Shown here in pieces: positions 18,278-26,627 of a stretch of 64,000 nucleotides of DNA (positions are counted from its first letter, which is position 1; each line of letters starts with the position of its first letter). Source of the stretch: G965220205 sp965220205. GTDB taxonomy: Bacteria; Chloroflexota; Dehalococcoidia; Lucifugimonadales; Australimonadaceae. The notes under the pieces are model-generated. The model saw only the letters and a list, made by a program, of their open reading frames with translations, was not told where the DNA came from and made no database searches. A program made the position numbers and the translations under genes. The stretch covers positions 2,852,001-2,916,000 of the forward strand of contig OZ244812.1 of the NCBI GenBank assembly GCA_965220205.1, read 5' to 3'.

Positions 18278-19116
18278 GCATCATGGAACGGGAGCGACAC
18301 GTCTTGGGTCTGTCTGGAGGGCGCGACAGCGCCGCCCTTGCGGTCTACATGCGGCAGAACCACCCCGAATTGAATATCGAGTACTTCTTCACCGACACCG
18401 GCAAGGAGTTGCCAGAGGTCTATGAGTTCCTAGTCAAGCTGGAAGGCTTCTTGGGGAAACCCATCCTTCGGCTCAACCCGGACCGGGACTTCGACTTCTG
18501 GCTCAAGCAGTACAACAACTTCTTGCCGTCGGCCCAAACGCGATGGTGCACTCGCCAACTGAAGCTCCGTCCGTTCGAGCAGTGGGTCGGCCCGATGCTC
18601 GAAGGTGGCGACACCGTGTACAGCTATGTCGCCATCCGCGCCGACGAGGAATACCGAGAGGGGTACGCTTCTAAGCATGACAGCCTCATCGTTCGATTGC
18701 CCCTAAAGGAGGCCGGCATCGATAAGGGCGGTGTCTTGGACATCCTGGAGGGCGCGGGGCTGGGCCTGCCGCAGTACTACGAGTGGCGAACACGATCAGG
18801 CTGCACCTTCTGCTTCTTCCAACAGAAGATTGAGTGGGTGCGGTTGATGGAGCGGCATCCCGGGTACTTCGAGGAGGCGAAGAGCTACGAGAAGAACGCG
18901 ATTGACCACGGTTCGCCGTTTACCTGGAGTCGGGGCGAGTCGCTGGAACAGCTAGCTAAGCCCGAGCGCATCGCGCAGATTAGGGAGGAGCACCAACGGC
19001 GCCTTGAACGGATGCGCGCCAGGATTCAAGTCAACCCGCTCCGGCCTGACGCAGAGCCGCTGGACATTGACGACCTATACGGCCAGGCGAAGGTCTGCAT
19101 AGCTTGCCACAAGTAA
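18274..19116 (+). CDS. sspD: SspD: PAPS-reductase-family ATP pyrophosphatase
   Basis: A 280-residue adenine-nucleotide alpha-hydrolase. LSGGRDSAALAVYMRQN is the PP-loop that adenylates the substrate, and EYFFTDTGKELPE follows as in PAPS reductases and DndC. Cysteines in WCTRQLK, CTFCFFQQK and CIACHK could bind an iron-sulfur cluster. It would activate the DNA backbone with ATP for sulfur transfer. AAGGAG at 18260-18265 is 8 bases before the TTG at 18274, which overlaps the sspC stop. The ATG at 18283 is 17 bases away from the site, so the TTG is preferred. Confidence 0.88.
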   Translation: MSIMERERHVLGLSGGRDSAALAVYMRQNHPELNIEYFFTDTGKELPEVYEFLVKLEGFLGKPILRLNPDRDFDFWLKQYNNFLPSAQTRWCTRQLKLRPFEQWVGPMLEGGDTVYSYVAIRADEEYREGYASKHDSLIVRLPLKEAGIDKGGVLDILEGAGLGLPQYYEWRTRSGCTFCFFQQKIEWVRLMERHPGYFEEAKSYEKNAIDHGSPFTWSRGESLEQLAKPERIAQIREEHQRRLERMRARIQVNPLRPDAEPLDIDDLYGQAKVCIACHK

Positions 19117-19144
19117 GAATCTCTAGGACGAGGACAACTCCCCT

Positions 19145-21295
19145 TTGAATAAACAGGATTCGCTTGACCACCCTTCTCTAAAGGATATTTCTGGCATGCG
19201 CCCACTCTATCTGCTGCCAAACGACCCTTTTGTGGAAGAGGTCCTTATTCCCAATTTCTCAGCTGCCTCCGCCGTAGACAGCATGATGGGCTTCTTCTCC
19301 AGTGAAGTCTTAGCTTCGCTGGCGCCTGGACTCGCCACATTCATCAACCTCTCGGAGGGGCGCTTTCGCCTCATCATCAGTCCGATGCTTCGCTCAGAGG
19401 ACATAGAGGCCATCAAAGGAAGCGTGACTTACGCCGAATCGGTCGTTCAAGAATACTTGGACGATCTCGTAATGACGGAGGACTTGGTCCAGCAGCACAC
19501 CCTAAAGTGTCTAATCTGGTTAATCCGCATACAGCGAATCGAAATCAAAATCGCGTTGATGAAGGATGCTCTCTTTCATCCAAAGGTCTGGCTATTCCGT
19601 GGCGCCGACAATGAGATCACTTCAGCACACGGATCGAGCAATTTAACCCAGGCCGGGCTTCACAAGAACATTGAGCAAATTGCAGTTTCTAAGTCGTGGA
19701 GCTCGCCAGAACAGCGCTATACCACGGAAAAGCTTCACGACCAGTTCCTTAAGATGTGGTCCAACCAGGATGACAACTGCATTGTGGTTGAACTCCCAGT
19801 GGCTATCAAGCAGCGACTCTTGAAAACCTATACATCCGACATCCCACCATCGGAAACTGAACTGCGGTCACTTTATGAGCGTGCCGGGTCGCAGTTTGGG
19901 GACTCTTCCTATTCTTTGCCAGAGAGCGGTCGGCACGAAGACCGATTTACCATCCCATCTGGACTTCGATACGAGGACGCACCATTTGCCCATCAAGGGC
20001 AAGCAGTCCAAGCTTGGTGCGATGCAGGCTATGGTGGTGTCCTAGAAATGGCGACCGGCTCTGGCAAGACCATCACCGCAATGATCTGCGCACACAGACT
20101 CTACCAAGCGCAGCAGCCGTTGCTCATTGTCGTGTCTGCACCATACATCCCGCTTATACAGCAGTGGTGCGAAGAGATCAAAGCGTTCGGGATTAGTCCG
20201 ATCAACCTTAACCTAGCTGCTGGCGCTAGAGGTCGTGCAGAGGCACTAGGCAAGCTACGTCGCCAGTTCCAGCGTGGCGCAACGGACGTTGCGGCCCTCG
20301 TTGTTACACAGCAAACCCTATCGACACCTGCATTCCAAACTGAACTCGAACTATTTACCTGCGCCAAATTGCTCATTGCTGACGAGGCCCACAATCTTGG
20401 TAGCGAAGGATTCATGGCGAATCCACCTAAGTTTTTTGACTACCGCCTTGGTCTCTCAGCCACTCCTGTGCGGCAGTACGACGAGACAGGGACCGAAGCC
20501 TTGTTTCGATTTCTTGGGCCAGTTGTATTCCGGTTTGGGCTCGAAGAGGCCATTGGCAAATGTCTCGTCGAATACGACTACTACGTGCACCCAGTCGAAT
20601 TGACCACGGAGGAGATGGACCGATGGTCAAGCCTCACTGCCCGCATAAAGCAGAACGCCTGGCGCCTTGACGGTGAAGACCCGAGCGACTTCATTGCCAA
20701 ACTCCTCAGAGACCGTAGAGCCATCTTGGAGAACGCCGCCAACAAGATTGACGTGTTGGCCGAATGTCTAAACCGTGAGGACCTGCGGTCGCTTCGTCAC
20801 ACTTTGGTGTATACATCCGACAAGGCTCCAGTTCAACTGGAATCCGTAAACGCCTTGGTCAAGCAATTCGGTCTCCTCTTCCACCAGCTGACCTACGAGG
20901 AGACAGCAAACCTGGACGAAACTAGGCGCATCCTCCGCACATTTCAAGAAGGGACTTTGCGCGTCCTCACTGCGAAGCGGGTGCTTGACGAGGGCATAAA
21001 CATTCCTCAGATCCAGAAGGCGTTCATTCTTGCTAGTACGACGGTGGAACGTCAATGGATACAACGACGAGGCCGGCTCTTACGCAGATGCGAGGACATA
21101 GGAAAGACCCATAGCGTGATACACGACTTCGTCGCTCTCCCACCCGAGGCGGACGATATCGACGACGATGCTCGCAGCCTCATTCGGTCCGAGCTTCTGA
21201 GGGTTCAAGAGTTCGCCCGATTGGCACGGAATGCTGGCAAGGTGGATGGACCACTACTGGTCGTCGATCGGTTGATCGCGGCTGCATACTATTGA
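19145..21295 (+). CDS. PLD-domain DEAD/DEAH helicase, SspFGH-type module first gene
   Basis: A 716-residue protein. The N-terminal phospholipase-D-like nuclease domain has a single HPKVWLFRGA... GSSNLTQAGLHKN motif at about residues 138-170. It is followed by a superfamily 2 helicase: Walker A MATGSGKTITAM (about 303), ADEAHNLGS (about 418), LSATPVRQYD, and the C-terminal lobe with STTVERQWIQRRGRLLRR. The TTG at 19145 or the ATG at 19196 may start it; each has only a weak upstream purine stretch. It directly follows sspD on the same strand. Order and domains fit the restriction module SspFGH that pairs with sspBCD, but I cannot verify the exact subunit name. Confidence 0.8.
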   Translation: MNKQDSLDHPSLKDISGMRPLYLLPNDPFVEEVLIPNFSAASAVDSMMGFFSSEVLASLAPGLATFINLSEGRFRLIISPMLRSEDIEAIKGSVTYAESVVQEYLDDLVMTEDLVQQHTLKCLIWLIRIQRIEIKIALMKDALFHPKVWLFRGADNEITSAHGSSNLTQAGLHKNIEQIAVSKSWSSPEQRYTTEKLHDQFLKMWSNQDDNCIVVELPVAIKQRLLKTYTSDIPPSETELRSLYERAGSQFGDSSYSLPESGRHEDRFTIPSGLRYEDAPFAHQGQAVQAWCDAGYGGVLEMATGSGKTITAMICAHRLYQAQQPLLIVVSAPYIPLIQQWCEEIKAFGISPINLNLAAGARGRAEALGKLRRQFQRGATDVAALVVTQQTLSTPAFQTELELFTCAKLLIADEAHNLGSEGFMANPPKFFDYRLGLSATPVRQYDETGTEALFRFLGPVVFRFGLEEAIGKCLVEYDYYVHPVELTTEEMDRWSSLTARIKQNAWRLDGEDPSDFIAKLLRDRRAILENAANKIDVLAECLNREDLRSLRHTLVYTSDKAPVQLESVNALVKQFGLLFHQLTYEETANLDETRRILRTFQEGTLRVLTAKRVLDEGINIPQIQKAFILASTTVERQWIQRRGRLLRRCEDIGKTHSVIHDFVALPPEADDIDDDARSLIRSELLRVQEFARLARNAGKVDGPLLVVDRLIAAAYY

Positions 21296-21308
21296 AAGGG
21301 AGAAGTTT

Positions 21309-21539
21309 ATGCCTGCCAACCAGCGTAAGGTGGTCGATATCATCCTTCAAGAAGTTCATACCATGGATGAACGTTGTGAAGGTTACCATGACATGTTAAC
21401 CGACACTGTCGTAGAGATTCTGGCTGCTGAGAACCAGCATCGGGTAAGAGGGACGAACATTCAGCAACAGGTTGCCGAGAAGTGCAATGCTGCCGGTTCG
21501 TTCTTGGCGGCGCGGAGAAAGGGAGTCTCCGAGTCATGA
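21309..21539 (+). CDS. 76-aa conserved-position small protein between helicase and ATPase
   Basis: A short helical protein (KVVDIILQEVHTMDERCEGY, then EILAAENQHRVRGTNIQQQV). AAGGGAG precedes the ATG by about seven bases. Its stop overlaps the next start in an ATGA junction at 21536-21539, so it is translated in step with the DndD-like gene and is probably real. I do not recognise a family. By position it would be the middle subunit of an SspFGH-type module, perhaps a small adaptor. Confidence 0.6.
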   Translation: MPANQRKVVDIILQEVHTMDERCEGYHDMLTDTVVEILAAENQHRVRGTNIQQQVAEKCNAAGSFLAARRKGVSES

Positions 21540-23665
21540 AACTTCTACGTGCTGAGTTCACCAACTTCAGATTATTGCGCGACCTGATACTTGATTTCTC
21601 TACCGATGACGAGAGGAAACTCACAGTCATCCGGGCGGAGAACGAATCAGGGAAGACTACAATTCTGAACGGCCTTCAGTGGGCACTCTATGGTGATAAG
21701 GCTCTGCCTGGCGGTAGTCGCCAGAACTATCGGCTTCACCCTATCGACTGGGACCCGACGGAAGGGGAGCGAGTGCAAATAGCCGTAGAAATTGACTATG
21801 AGGTCACAACGACACGCCACTCTAGGGACCGCGGGGACATCGAGACCACACAGACATACCGTGTCCTTCAATCTACCTACGAGCGAGTGACGGGCGAATC
21901 GTGGGAACCCGGTCCTACGTCTGTTCAACTCTTTGAGATTGGAGATTCCGGCGCAGTCCCCATTGAGCCGCCGGAGGCCCTGATCAGGGAACATTTGCCG
22001 AATGAACTTCGGGAAGTCTTCTTCACCGACGGGGACCGTGCGCTGAGTTTCATCGAGGCGGACGTATCCTTGTCAACCAAGCAGGCTCGGGTTCGCAATG
22101 CCATACAGTCGTTGCTGGGCCTCGACGTAATCCAAGATGCGAGGGATCGTGTGAAGAAGGCAGCCTCCGAGGTCAATAGGCAAGCAAAGGCCATTTCTAC
22201 ACACGGCGAGCTCACCAACACCCTGGACCGCCTCTCCAAATTGGAAGAAGAGGCCTCTACAATGCGGGAAGCCATTAAGGACGCGGAGGAACAATTCGCC
22301 AATTTCGATGAGCGGTACGCAGAGATGGGGAAGAAGATTGAGGAAGCTCTGCTGCTTGGGAACCGGGAGGAATTGCAACAACAGTATTCGCAAACAGAGA
22401 ACCAAATCCGAAGTGTCAATGCTCAGCAGGAGGATGTTAGAAAGAGACACTCGGAGCTTTTTAGGACCTTAGAACTCTCCCGAGACATGATGGCTCCTAC
22501 ATTGGCAAAGGGTTTTGCTAAGTTGGATGACTTGAGGGATCAGGGGAAAATACCCAACGCGACCATTCCAGTCCTCGAGGAGAGGCTGAGTGCATCCACC
22601 TGCATATGTGGGGAGGCTCTTCAGGAGGAAGAGCCGGGGTCGATACGGCGAAGACACCATATCCAACATCTCATCGAGGAGAGTCGTAAGGCAGACGCTC
22701 TCCAGGGCATAATCACAGACCTGTATTTCGGTTCAGTGTCGCTGTTGCCAACCCAAACGACACAGCAGCCAACTTGGCGCGCCTCAAGCGCCGAGGTTGC
22801 TACCCAGCGCGACCGATTGGACCGATTGCGGGAGGACCTTGGTAAACAATCAAAGGCTATAGACTCCAAGCTAAAACAGATCCCCAATAGCGATGTCCCC
22901 GGCCTGAGAGATGCCCGGCGACAATACCAGGACCAGCGTGACCGAGCCAACGCGGCACGTTCCCGGCTCCGGGGAGATGTCAGCAATCTACAGAGAGAGA
23001 TTGAGCAACTCTCAAGGAACCGCGATCAGATTCTCCGACGGCAAGACAAGGGTCAACGCTTTATGGCGGACTTGGAGGTGGCCCAGGACATAGAAACTGT
23101 CCTTAGCAAGGCCTACGACCGACTGACCACTGAGGAGCTGGATAAGGTCAGTTCTCGAATGAATACGATCTTCTTGGAAATGATTGGTGCTGACCCGCAA
23201 CAGGGCGCAATAATTCGAGGCGCGATGATCACACGAGACTTTGAAATCAAGGTCTTTGGTCCTAGTGATCGCACTCTGAACCCGGATCGTGACTTGAATG
23301 GCGCCTCCCGGCGAGCATTGACTCTGGCCTTCATTCTTGCCCTCACCAAAGTAAGCGAAGTTCAGGCGCCGAATGTCATTGATACTCCCTTAGGCATGAT
23401 GAGTGGGTATGTCAAACGTTCGGTACTGACAACCGCCATTCGGGAGAGCTCGCAGCTCATTCTATTCCTCACTCGATCAGAGATCACTGATTGCGAGGAG
23501 ATTCTCGATGCTGAGTCAGGGCTCGTCGTCACGTTGACGAATCCTGCCCATTACCCCGTCATGCTGGCCAATGACCCAGGAGTGACAGAACGCACCATCC
23601 TGAAGTGCGAATGTGATCATCGACGACATTGCGACCAATGTAGAAGGATTGCTGATGATACATGA
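21536..23665 (+). CDS. DndD-like SMC/RecN-type ATPase of the SspFGH-type module
   Basis: A 709-residue SMC-like ATPase. The ATG at 21536 is chosen over an upstream in-frame ATG because MKLLRAEFTNFRLLRDLILD is the standard N-terminus and the ATGA overlap couples it to the preceding gene. Walker A is AENESGKTTILNGLQWALYG. Long charged coiled coils at about 195-300 and 430-520 flank a CICGE zinc-hook-like turn near residue 357. The head returns with an NGASRRALTLAFILAL signature and Walker B NVIDTPLGMMSG. DndD of classic Dnd clusters is the nearest well-known relative. Here it would act in PT-linked restriction or DNA sensing. Confidence 0.8.
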   Translation: MKLLRAEFTNFRLLRDLILDFSTDDERKLTVIRAENESGKTTILNGLQWALYGDKALPGGSRQNYRLHPIDWDPTEGERVQIAVEIDYEVTTTRHSRDRGDIETTQTYRVLQSTYERVTGESWEPGPTSVQLFEIGDSGAVPIEPPEALIREHLPNELREVFFTDGDRALSFIEADVSLSTKQARVRNAIQSLLGLDVIQDARDRVKKAASEVNRQAKAISTHGELTNTLDRLSKLEEEASTMREAIKDAEEQFANFDERYAEMGKKIEEALLLGNREELQQQYSQTENQIRSVNAQQEDVRKRHSELFRTLELSRDMMAPTLAKGFAKLDDLRDQGKIPNATIPVLEERLSASTCICGEALQEEEPGSIRRRHHIQHLIEESRKADALQGIITDLYFGSVSLLPTQTTQQPTWRASSAEVATQRDRLDRLREDLGKQSKAIDSKLKQIPNSDVPGLRDARRQYQDQRDRANAARSRLRGDVSNLQREIEQLSRNRDQILRRQDKGQRFMADLEVAQDIETVLSKAYDRLTTEELDKVSSRMNTIFLEMIGADPQQGAIIRGAMITRDFEIKVFGPSDRTLNPDRDLNGASRRALTLAFILALTKVSEVQAPNVIDTPLGMMSGYVKRSVLTTAIRESSQLILFLTRSEITDCEEILDAESGLVVTLTNPAHYPVMLANDPGVTERTILKCECDHRRHCDQCRRIADDT

Positions 23666-23704
23666 CGCAGAGGGGAAAGCCGTCCCTCTCGTGGAGGACG
23701 TGAA

Positions 23705-24160
23705 GTGACACAATACTACAATCCATTTGCTGGCATCTACCTTGTCTATCCAGTTGAGCAAGAACCAGAATATCATAGGTATTGTCAGACCGGCGGTCGT
23801 GAGCCAATTGACCAAAGCCCATTTGGACGTATGGTGGACCTATGGTTTGCGGGCTTGTCCGTTGCTACGCGAAAGGGATTGTCTCCAATCGACCTTGCAG
23901 GAAGGAAGACTTCCAATATGATTCAAGGTGCTATCTTTGATGGCAAAGATAGCTGGAGGGTCCAATTCTTGATGTTAACCGCCATAGCTGTTGAAGATGA
24001 TGTGGCTATTGTGGAGCGTCCGAATCGTATGATGGCGATTGCCAACGGGTTGGCGGCTGCCGGTGTGCCTCACGTAGTCGAAATGCTCCAGAGCGGAGAA
24101 CAACCCCCCATCTGGAACCTAACAGACGCGCTGGAGTCGATGTTGGAGTCAAACGAATAG
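23705..24160 (+). CDS. 151-aa unknown protein closing the phosphorothioation operon
   Basis: GGAGG at 23693-23697 is 7 bases before the GTG at 23705. The protein starts VTQYYNPFAGIYLVYPVEQE and contains SPFGRMVDLWFAGLSVATRKG, a hydrophobic strand, and a helical tail ending in acidic residues. It lies 40 bases after the DndD-like gene and ends the plus-strand operon, so it is likely co-transcribed. I do not recognise a family. It could be an accessory subunit or an immunity/regulatory protein of the defence module. Confidence 0.6.
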   Translation: MTQYYNPFAGIYLVYPVEQEPEYHRYCQTGGREPIDQSPFGRMVDLWFAGLSVATRKGLSPIDLAGRKTSNMIQGAIFDGKDSWRVQFLMLTAIAVEDDVAIVERPNRMMAIANGLAAAGVPHVVEMLQSGEQPPIWNLTDALESMLESNE

Positions 24161-24408
24161 GTTCGCCGTTCTGTTAGGTGGACGGCAGACAGAATCATCT
24201 TTGAGATGTGGCTGGGGGAACTGTGAGGCCCCCCAAGGCCCTCTCCGGCAATTGTGGTGGGCCGGGGCAAAGCGACTCAAGAAAGGTTCCGCCAGCACCC
24301 TGCCCTCCGCCCCTCACAATCATGCCTCCGCCCTTTCCCACCTCCCTCCATCTGGCATCGGGTAGCTGACGAGCGGCGTGGTGAAGATATAGTTGGACCG
24401 TGGGGCTG
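24161..24408. other. Right margin of the defence island
   Basis: About 250 bases between the last defence gene and the convergent M1 peptidase gene. No gene is seen. It contains copy C of the island-edge repeat and then C-rich sequence. Confidence 0.5.
24196..24226 (+). repeat. Island-edge repeat, copy C
   Basis: CATCTTTGAGATGTGGCTGG followed by AACTGTGA. It aligns with 8805-8836 and 8905-8936 in the same orientation, about 15.3 kb away on the other side of the Ssp locus. Confidence 0.5.
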
Positions 24409-26022
24409 TTACCGATGTCCGTGTAGACACCCCTCCCCAATAGCCCGAACCGGAGAAGGGGTTGGCTGATTTCCCAGACCGCTGTTCATTCCCGGCGGAA
24501 GTGGAGTGGTCTCACCGAAGAGCCAGGAATCGAGAAGGTCGTCCAGTTCCCTGCCCGCAATCTCCTCAGCCACGACCACAAAGTCTTCGGTGGTCACGTT
24601 ACCCCCGGCATGGCGGGACACATACTCACGCAGAGTCTTGAAAAACGCCTCGTCGCCGATTTCGCCACGCAGTGCGTGAAGGGCCATTGCGCCTCTTGCA
24701 TACACGCTGCCGCTGAAAAGAGAGTCGGGGTCGGGATTCGCCGGCGGCCCATAGCCAGGACGCCAGACCATCTCCCAGAACTCCTCGAAACAGCCATCGC
24801 CGGACTTGTGGTCTAACCACAGCCACTCAGCGTAGGTGGCGAACCCCTCGCTCAGCCATAAGTCTTGCCATGACGCGGGAGTAAGCAGGTTCCCAAACCA
24901 CTGGTGCGCCAACTCGTGGGCTATCAACCTGTCGCCGAAATTCTCCAGGGCCCCTATCCCGTAGACGGGCCGGGGTTGGGTTTCCAGCGGCGGAATCGCC
25001 TCGTCAATGACGACGGAGCCGGTGGACTCGAATGGATACTGCCCGAACAATTCACTGAAGAAATCGACTATCAAAGGGACGCTATCCAGACTACCCCTTG
25101 CTGATTCGTCTATCGACGCTTCAACCGAGTCAACGACGGTTATCCCCCCAGGACTTTCACTGGCGACGTCGTCAAACTGTGCAACCGCCAGGAACGCCAG
25201 ATAGCTGGCCATCTCATGGACGCTCTCCCATACGTACGTCACAGTCTCCCCGTGGTCGGTCGTGCTGGTCAATTCACCGTTTGAGGCCGCTTCATAGGGC
25301 TCGGGCACCGTGATGATGAAGGTGTACAAGGCTTTATCTGATGGATGCTCATTGACCGGGAACCAGTGCGACGCCCCCCAGGGTTCGCCGTACGCGAGTA
25401 TCCCGGTCTCGTAGTCTACCCAGCCGGTTAGCAGGCTCGTCCCAGGCACTGGGCTGGTCGAAGGCCGACCCTCGTAAGAGACCACGGCATTGAAGGTGGT
25501 TCCTATGGGGATCGGCGCACCAGGTTTGATTGTCAGCTCGTATCCGGCGCGAGAGTGGTCGGCTGGGCGGCCATCCACGGCGACCTGCGTAACCATTAAG
25601 CCTCGAAAGTCCAGATTGAACGAGGAGAGGTCCTGTGTAGCGTCGGCTTCGATTTGAGCCCGGCCCGAGATCTCGTTGGCTTCCACGTCGATGTCGAGGG
25701 TCACCGTGTAGCGGGAAACGTCATATCCGCCGTTGCCCAGCCCGGGGAATAGAGGGTCGTCCAGCCCTGCCGCGCCGGGCCGGGTGGTCCGAATTGGCGT
25801 GGGCATCGGTTCCAGCGTCGGGGCCACTGTTGGCTCCAGAGTCGGAGTAGGTATGTCTCCGTCGTCACATGCCGCAATCACGGCGACGGCCATCAAACCC
25901 GACAGCGCAATCCGCGCGGTCGGGTGAATGGTTTTGAGCAGTCTGTCTCGCAAGCCGAGAGCGAACGCCAATTGGCGGCTCCTTAGTGGGTATAGCTTGA
26001 GCATATTGCTCAAAGGGGACAT
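24409..26022 (-). CDS. M1-family zinc metallopeptidase, predicted lipoprotein
   Basis: A 537-residue secreted peptidase. The N-terminus has a hydrophobic segment ending VAVIAAC, a lipobox, then a Thr/Pro-rich linker (about 55-80). The beta-rich N-terminal domain is typical of M1 aminopeptidases. The zinc site is HELAHQWFGN at about residue 370, with the third ligand in WLSEGFATYAEWL. In place of the exopeptidase GAMEN motif the sequence reads PPLETQPRPVYG, a variant seen in some bacterial members, so N-terminal substrate recognition may differ. The C-terminal helical domain is short. The translation start is uncertain because several Met codons precede the signal. Confidence 0.85.
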   Translation of the reverse strand: MSPLSNMLKLYPLRSRQLAFALGLRDRLLKTIHPTARIALSGLMAVAVIAACDDGDIPTPTLEPTVAPTLEPMPTPIRTTRPGAAGLDDPLFPGLGNGGYDVSRYTVTLDIDVEANEISGRAQIEADATQDLSSFNLDFRGLMVTQVAVDGRPADHSRAGYELTIKPGAPIPIGTTFNAVVSYEGRPSTSPVPGTSLLTGWVDYETGILAYGEPWGASHWFPVNEHPSDKALYTFIITVPEPYEAASNGELTSTTDHGETVTYVWESVHEMASYLAFLAVAQFDDVASESPGGITVVDSVEASIDESARGSLDSVPLIVDFFSELFGQYPFESTGSVVIDEAIPPLETQPRPVYGIGALENFGDRLIAHELAHQWFGNLLTPASWQDLWLSEGFATYAEWLWLDHKSGDGCFEEFWEMVWRPGYGPPANPDPDSLFSGSVYARGAMALHALRGEIGDEAFFKTLREYVSRHAGGNVTTEDFVVVAEEIAGRELDDLLDSWLFGETTPLPPGMNSGLGNQPTPSPVRAIGEGCLHGHR

Positions 26023-26070
26023 CCATTCCGATGGGCGATAGGCAGTCTCAGCCAGTTCCTGACCTTCGTC

Positions 26071-26622
26071 TCATTCCGCCTTTTCCCGCTCTCGGGGTTC
26101 GATGTCGTCACGGATTCTCTCACTGATGCGGTCTGTCTCATTTTGGAGGTCCTCAATGCGCAGGAGCGCGTCCGCCTTCGGCAGCTCCAGCACCCCCTCC
26201 AGCCCCTCGCAGAGCGTGTCGAACCGCGGCCACTCCGCCGCCTCGAAACCCTCCGGAGCAAGATCTCCACGCGACATGACCCACGAGCACATGACGAAGA
26301 CGCCTCTCTCCACATCAAGCGCCTCTTCGCAGCTGTCCTCCTCGACACAGTCTTTCAGGTCGCCCAACCGCGCGTCGAAGCGTCGTGCGAGCTTCTCCGA
26401 GTCGGCAATCCAGTCCTCGACGTCAGGAAACAGACGCTCGCACCCGGTCAGGACCACTGCGGCGAGAGCCACGACCCCGATGAGCAGGACGGTCCGAATC
26501 AATCCGGCACCCGCTGGATCGTCGCGCCGGTCTCGCCCATCATAACGATTGTCCTCGTCCAGTCGAGCCCTGATCAGTTTCCAGTCGGCTGAGGTGAATT
26601 GCCTGGCCGTGCTGTCCTCCAT
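26071..26622 (-). CDS. Unknown single-pass membrane protein
   Basis: A 183-residue protein with a charged N-terminal tail (about 40 residues), one membrane helix (LIRTVLLIGVVALAAVVLTG) and an acidic helical ectodomain containing four cysteines (DCVEEDSCEEA, MCSW and LCEG). Its ATG lies 5 bases after the stop of the upstream regulator gene, so it is its operon partner. It could be a signalling accessory protein; nothing identifies a family. Confidence 0.6.
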   Translation of the reverse strand: MEDSTARQFTSADWKLIRARLDEDNRYDGRDRRDDPAGAGLIRTVLLIGVVALAAVVLTGCERLFPDVEDWIADSEKLARRFDARLGDLKDCVEEDSCEEALDVERGVFVMCSWVMSRGDLAPEGFEAAEWPRFDTLCEGLEGVLELPKADALLRIEDLQNETDRISERIRDDIEPREREKAE

Positions 26623-26627
26623 TCAAG

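Noticed and set aside
9176..23665. Canonical DndABCDE system
   Set aside because: No DndB, DndE or DptFGH is present; DUF4007, a large SspC-type ATPase and DUF262/DUF1524 point to the Ssp type instead.
19145..23665. Stand-alone Gabija- or Druantia-like defence system
   Set aside because: The helicase-ATPase pair is in one coupled operon with sspBCD and the ATPase is DndD-like, so the SspFGH-type explanation is simpler.
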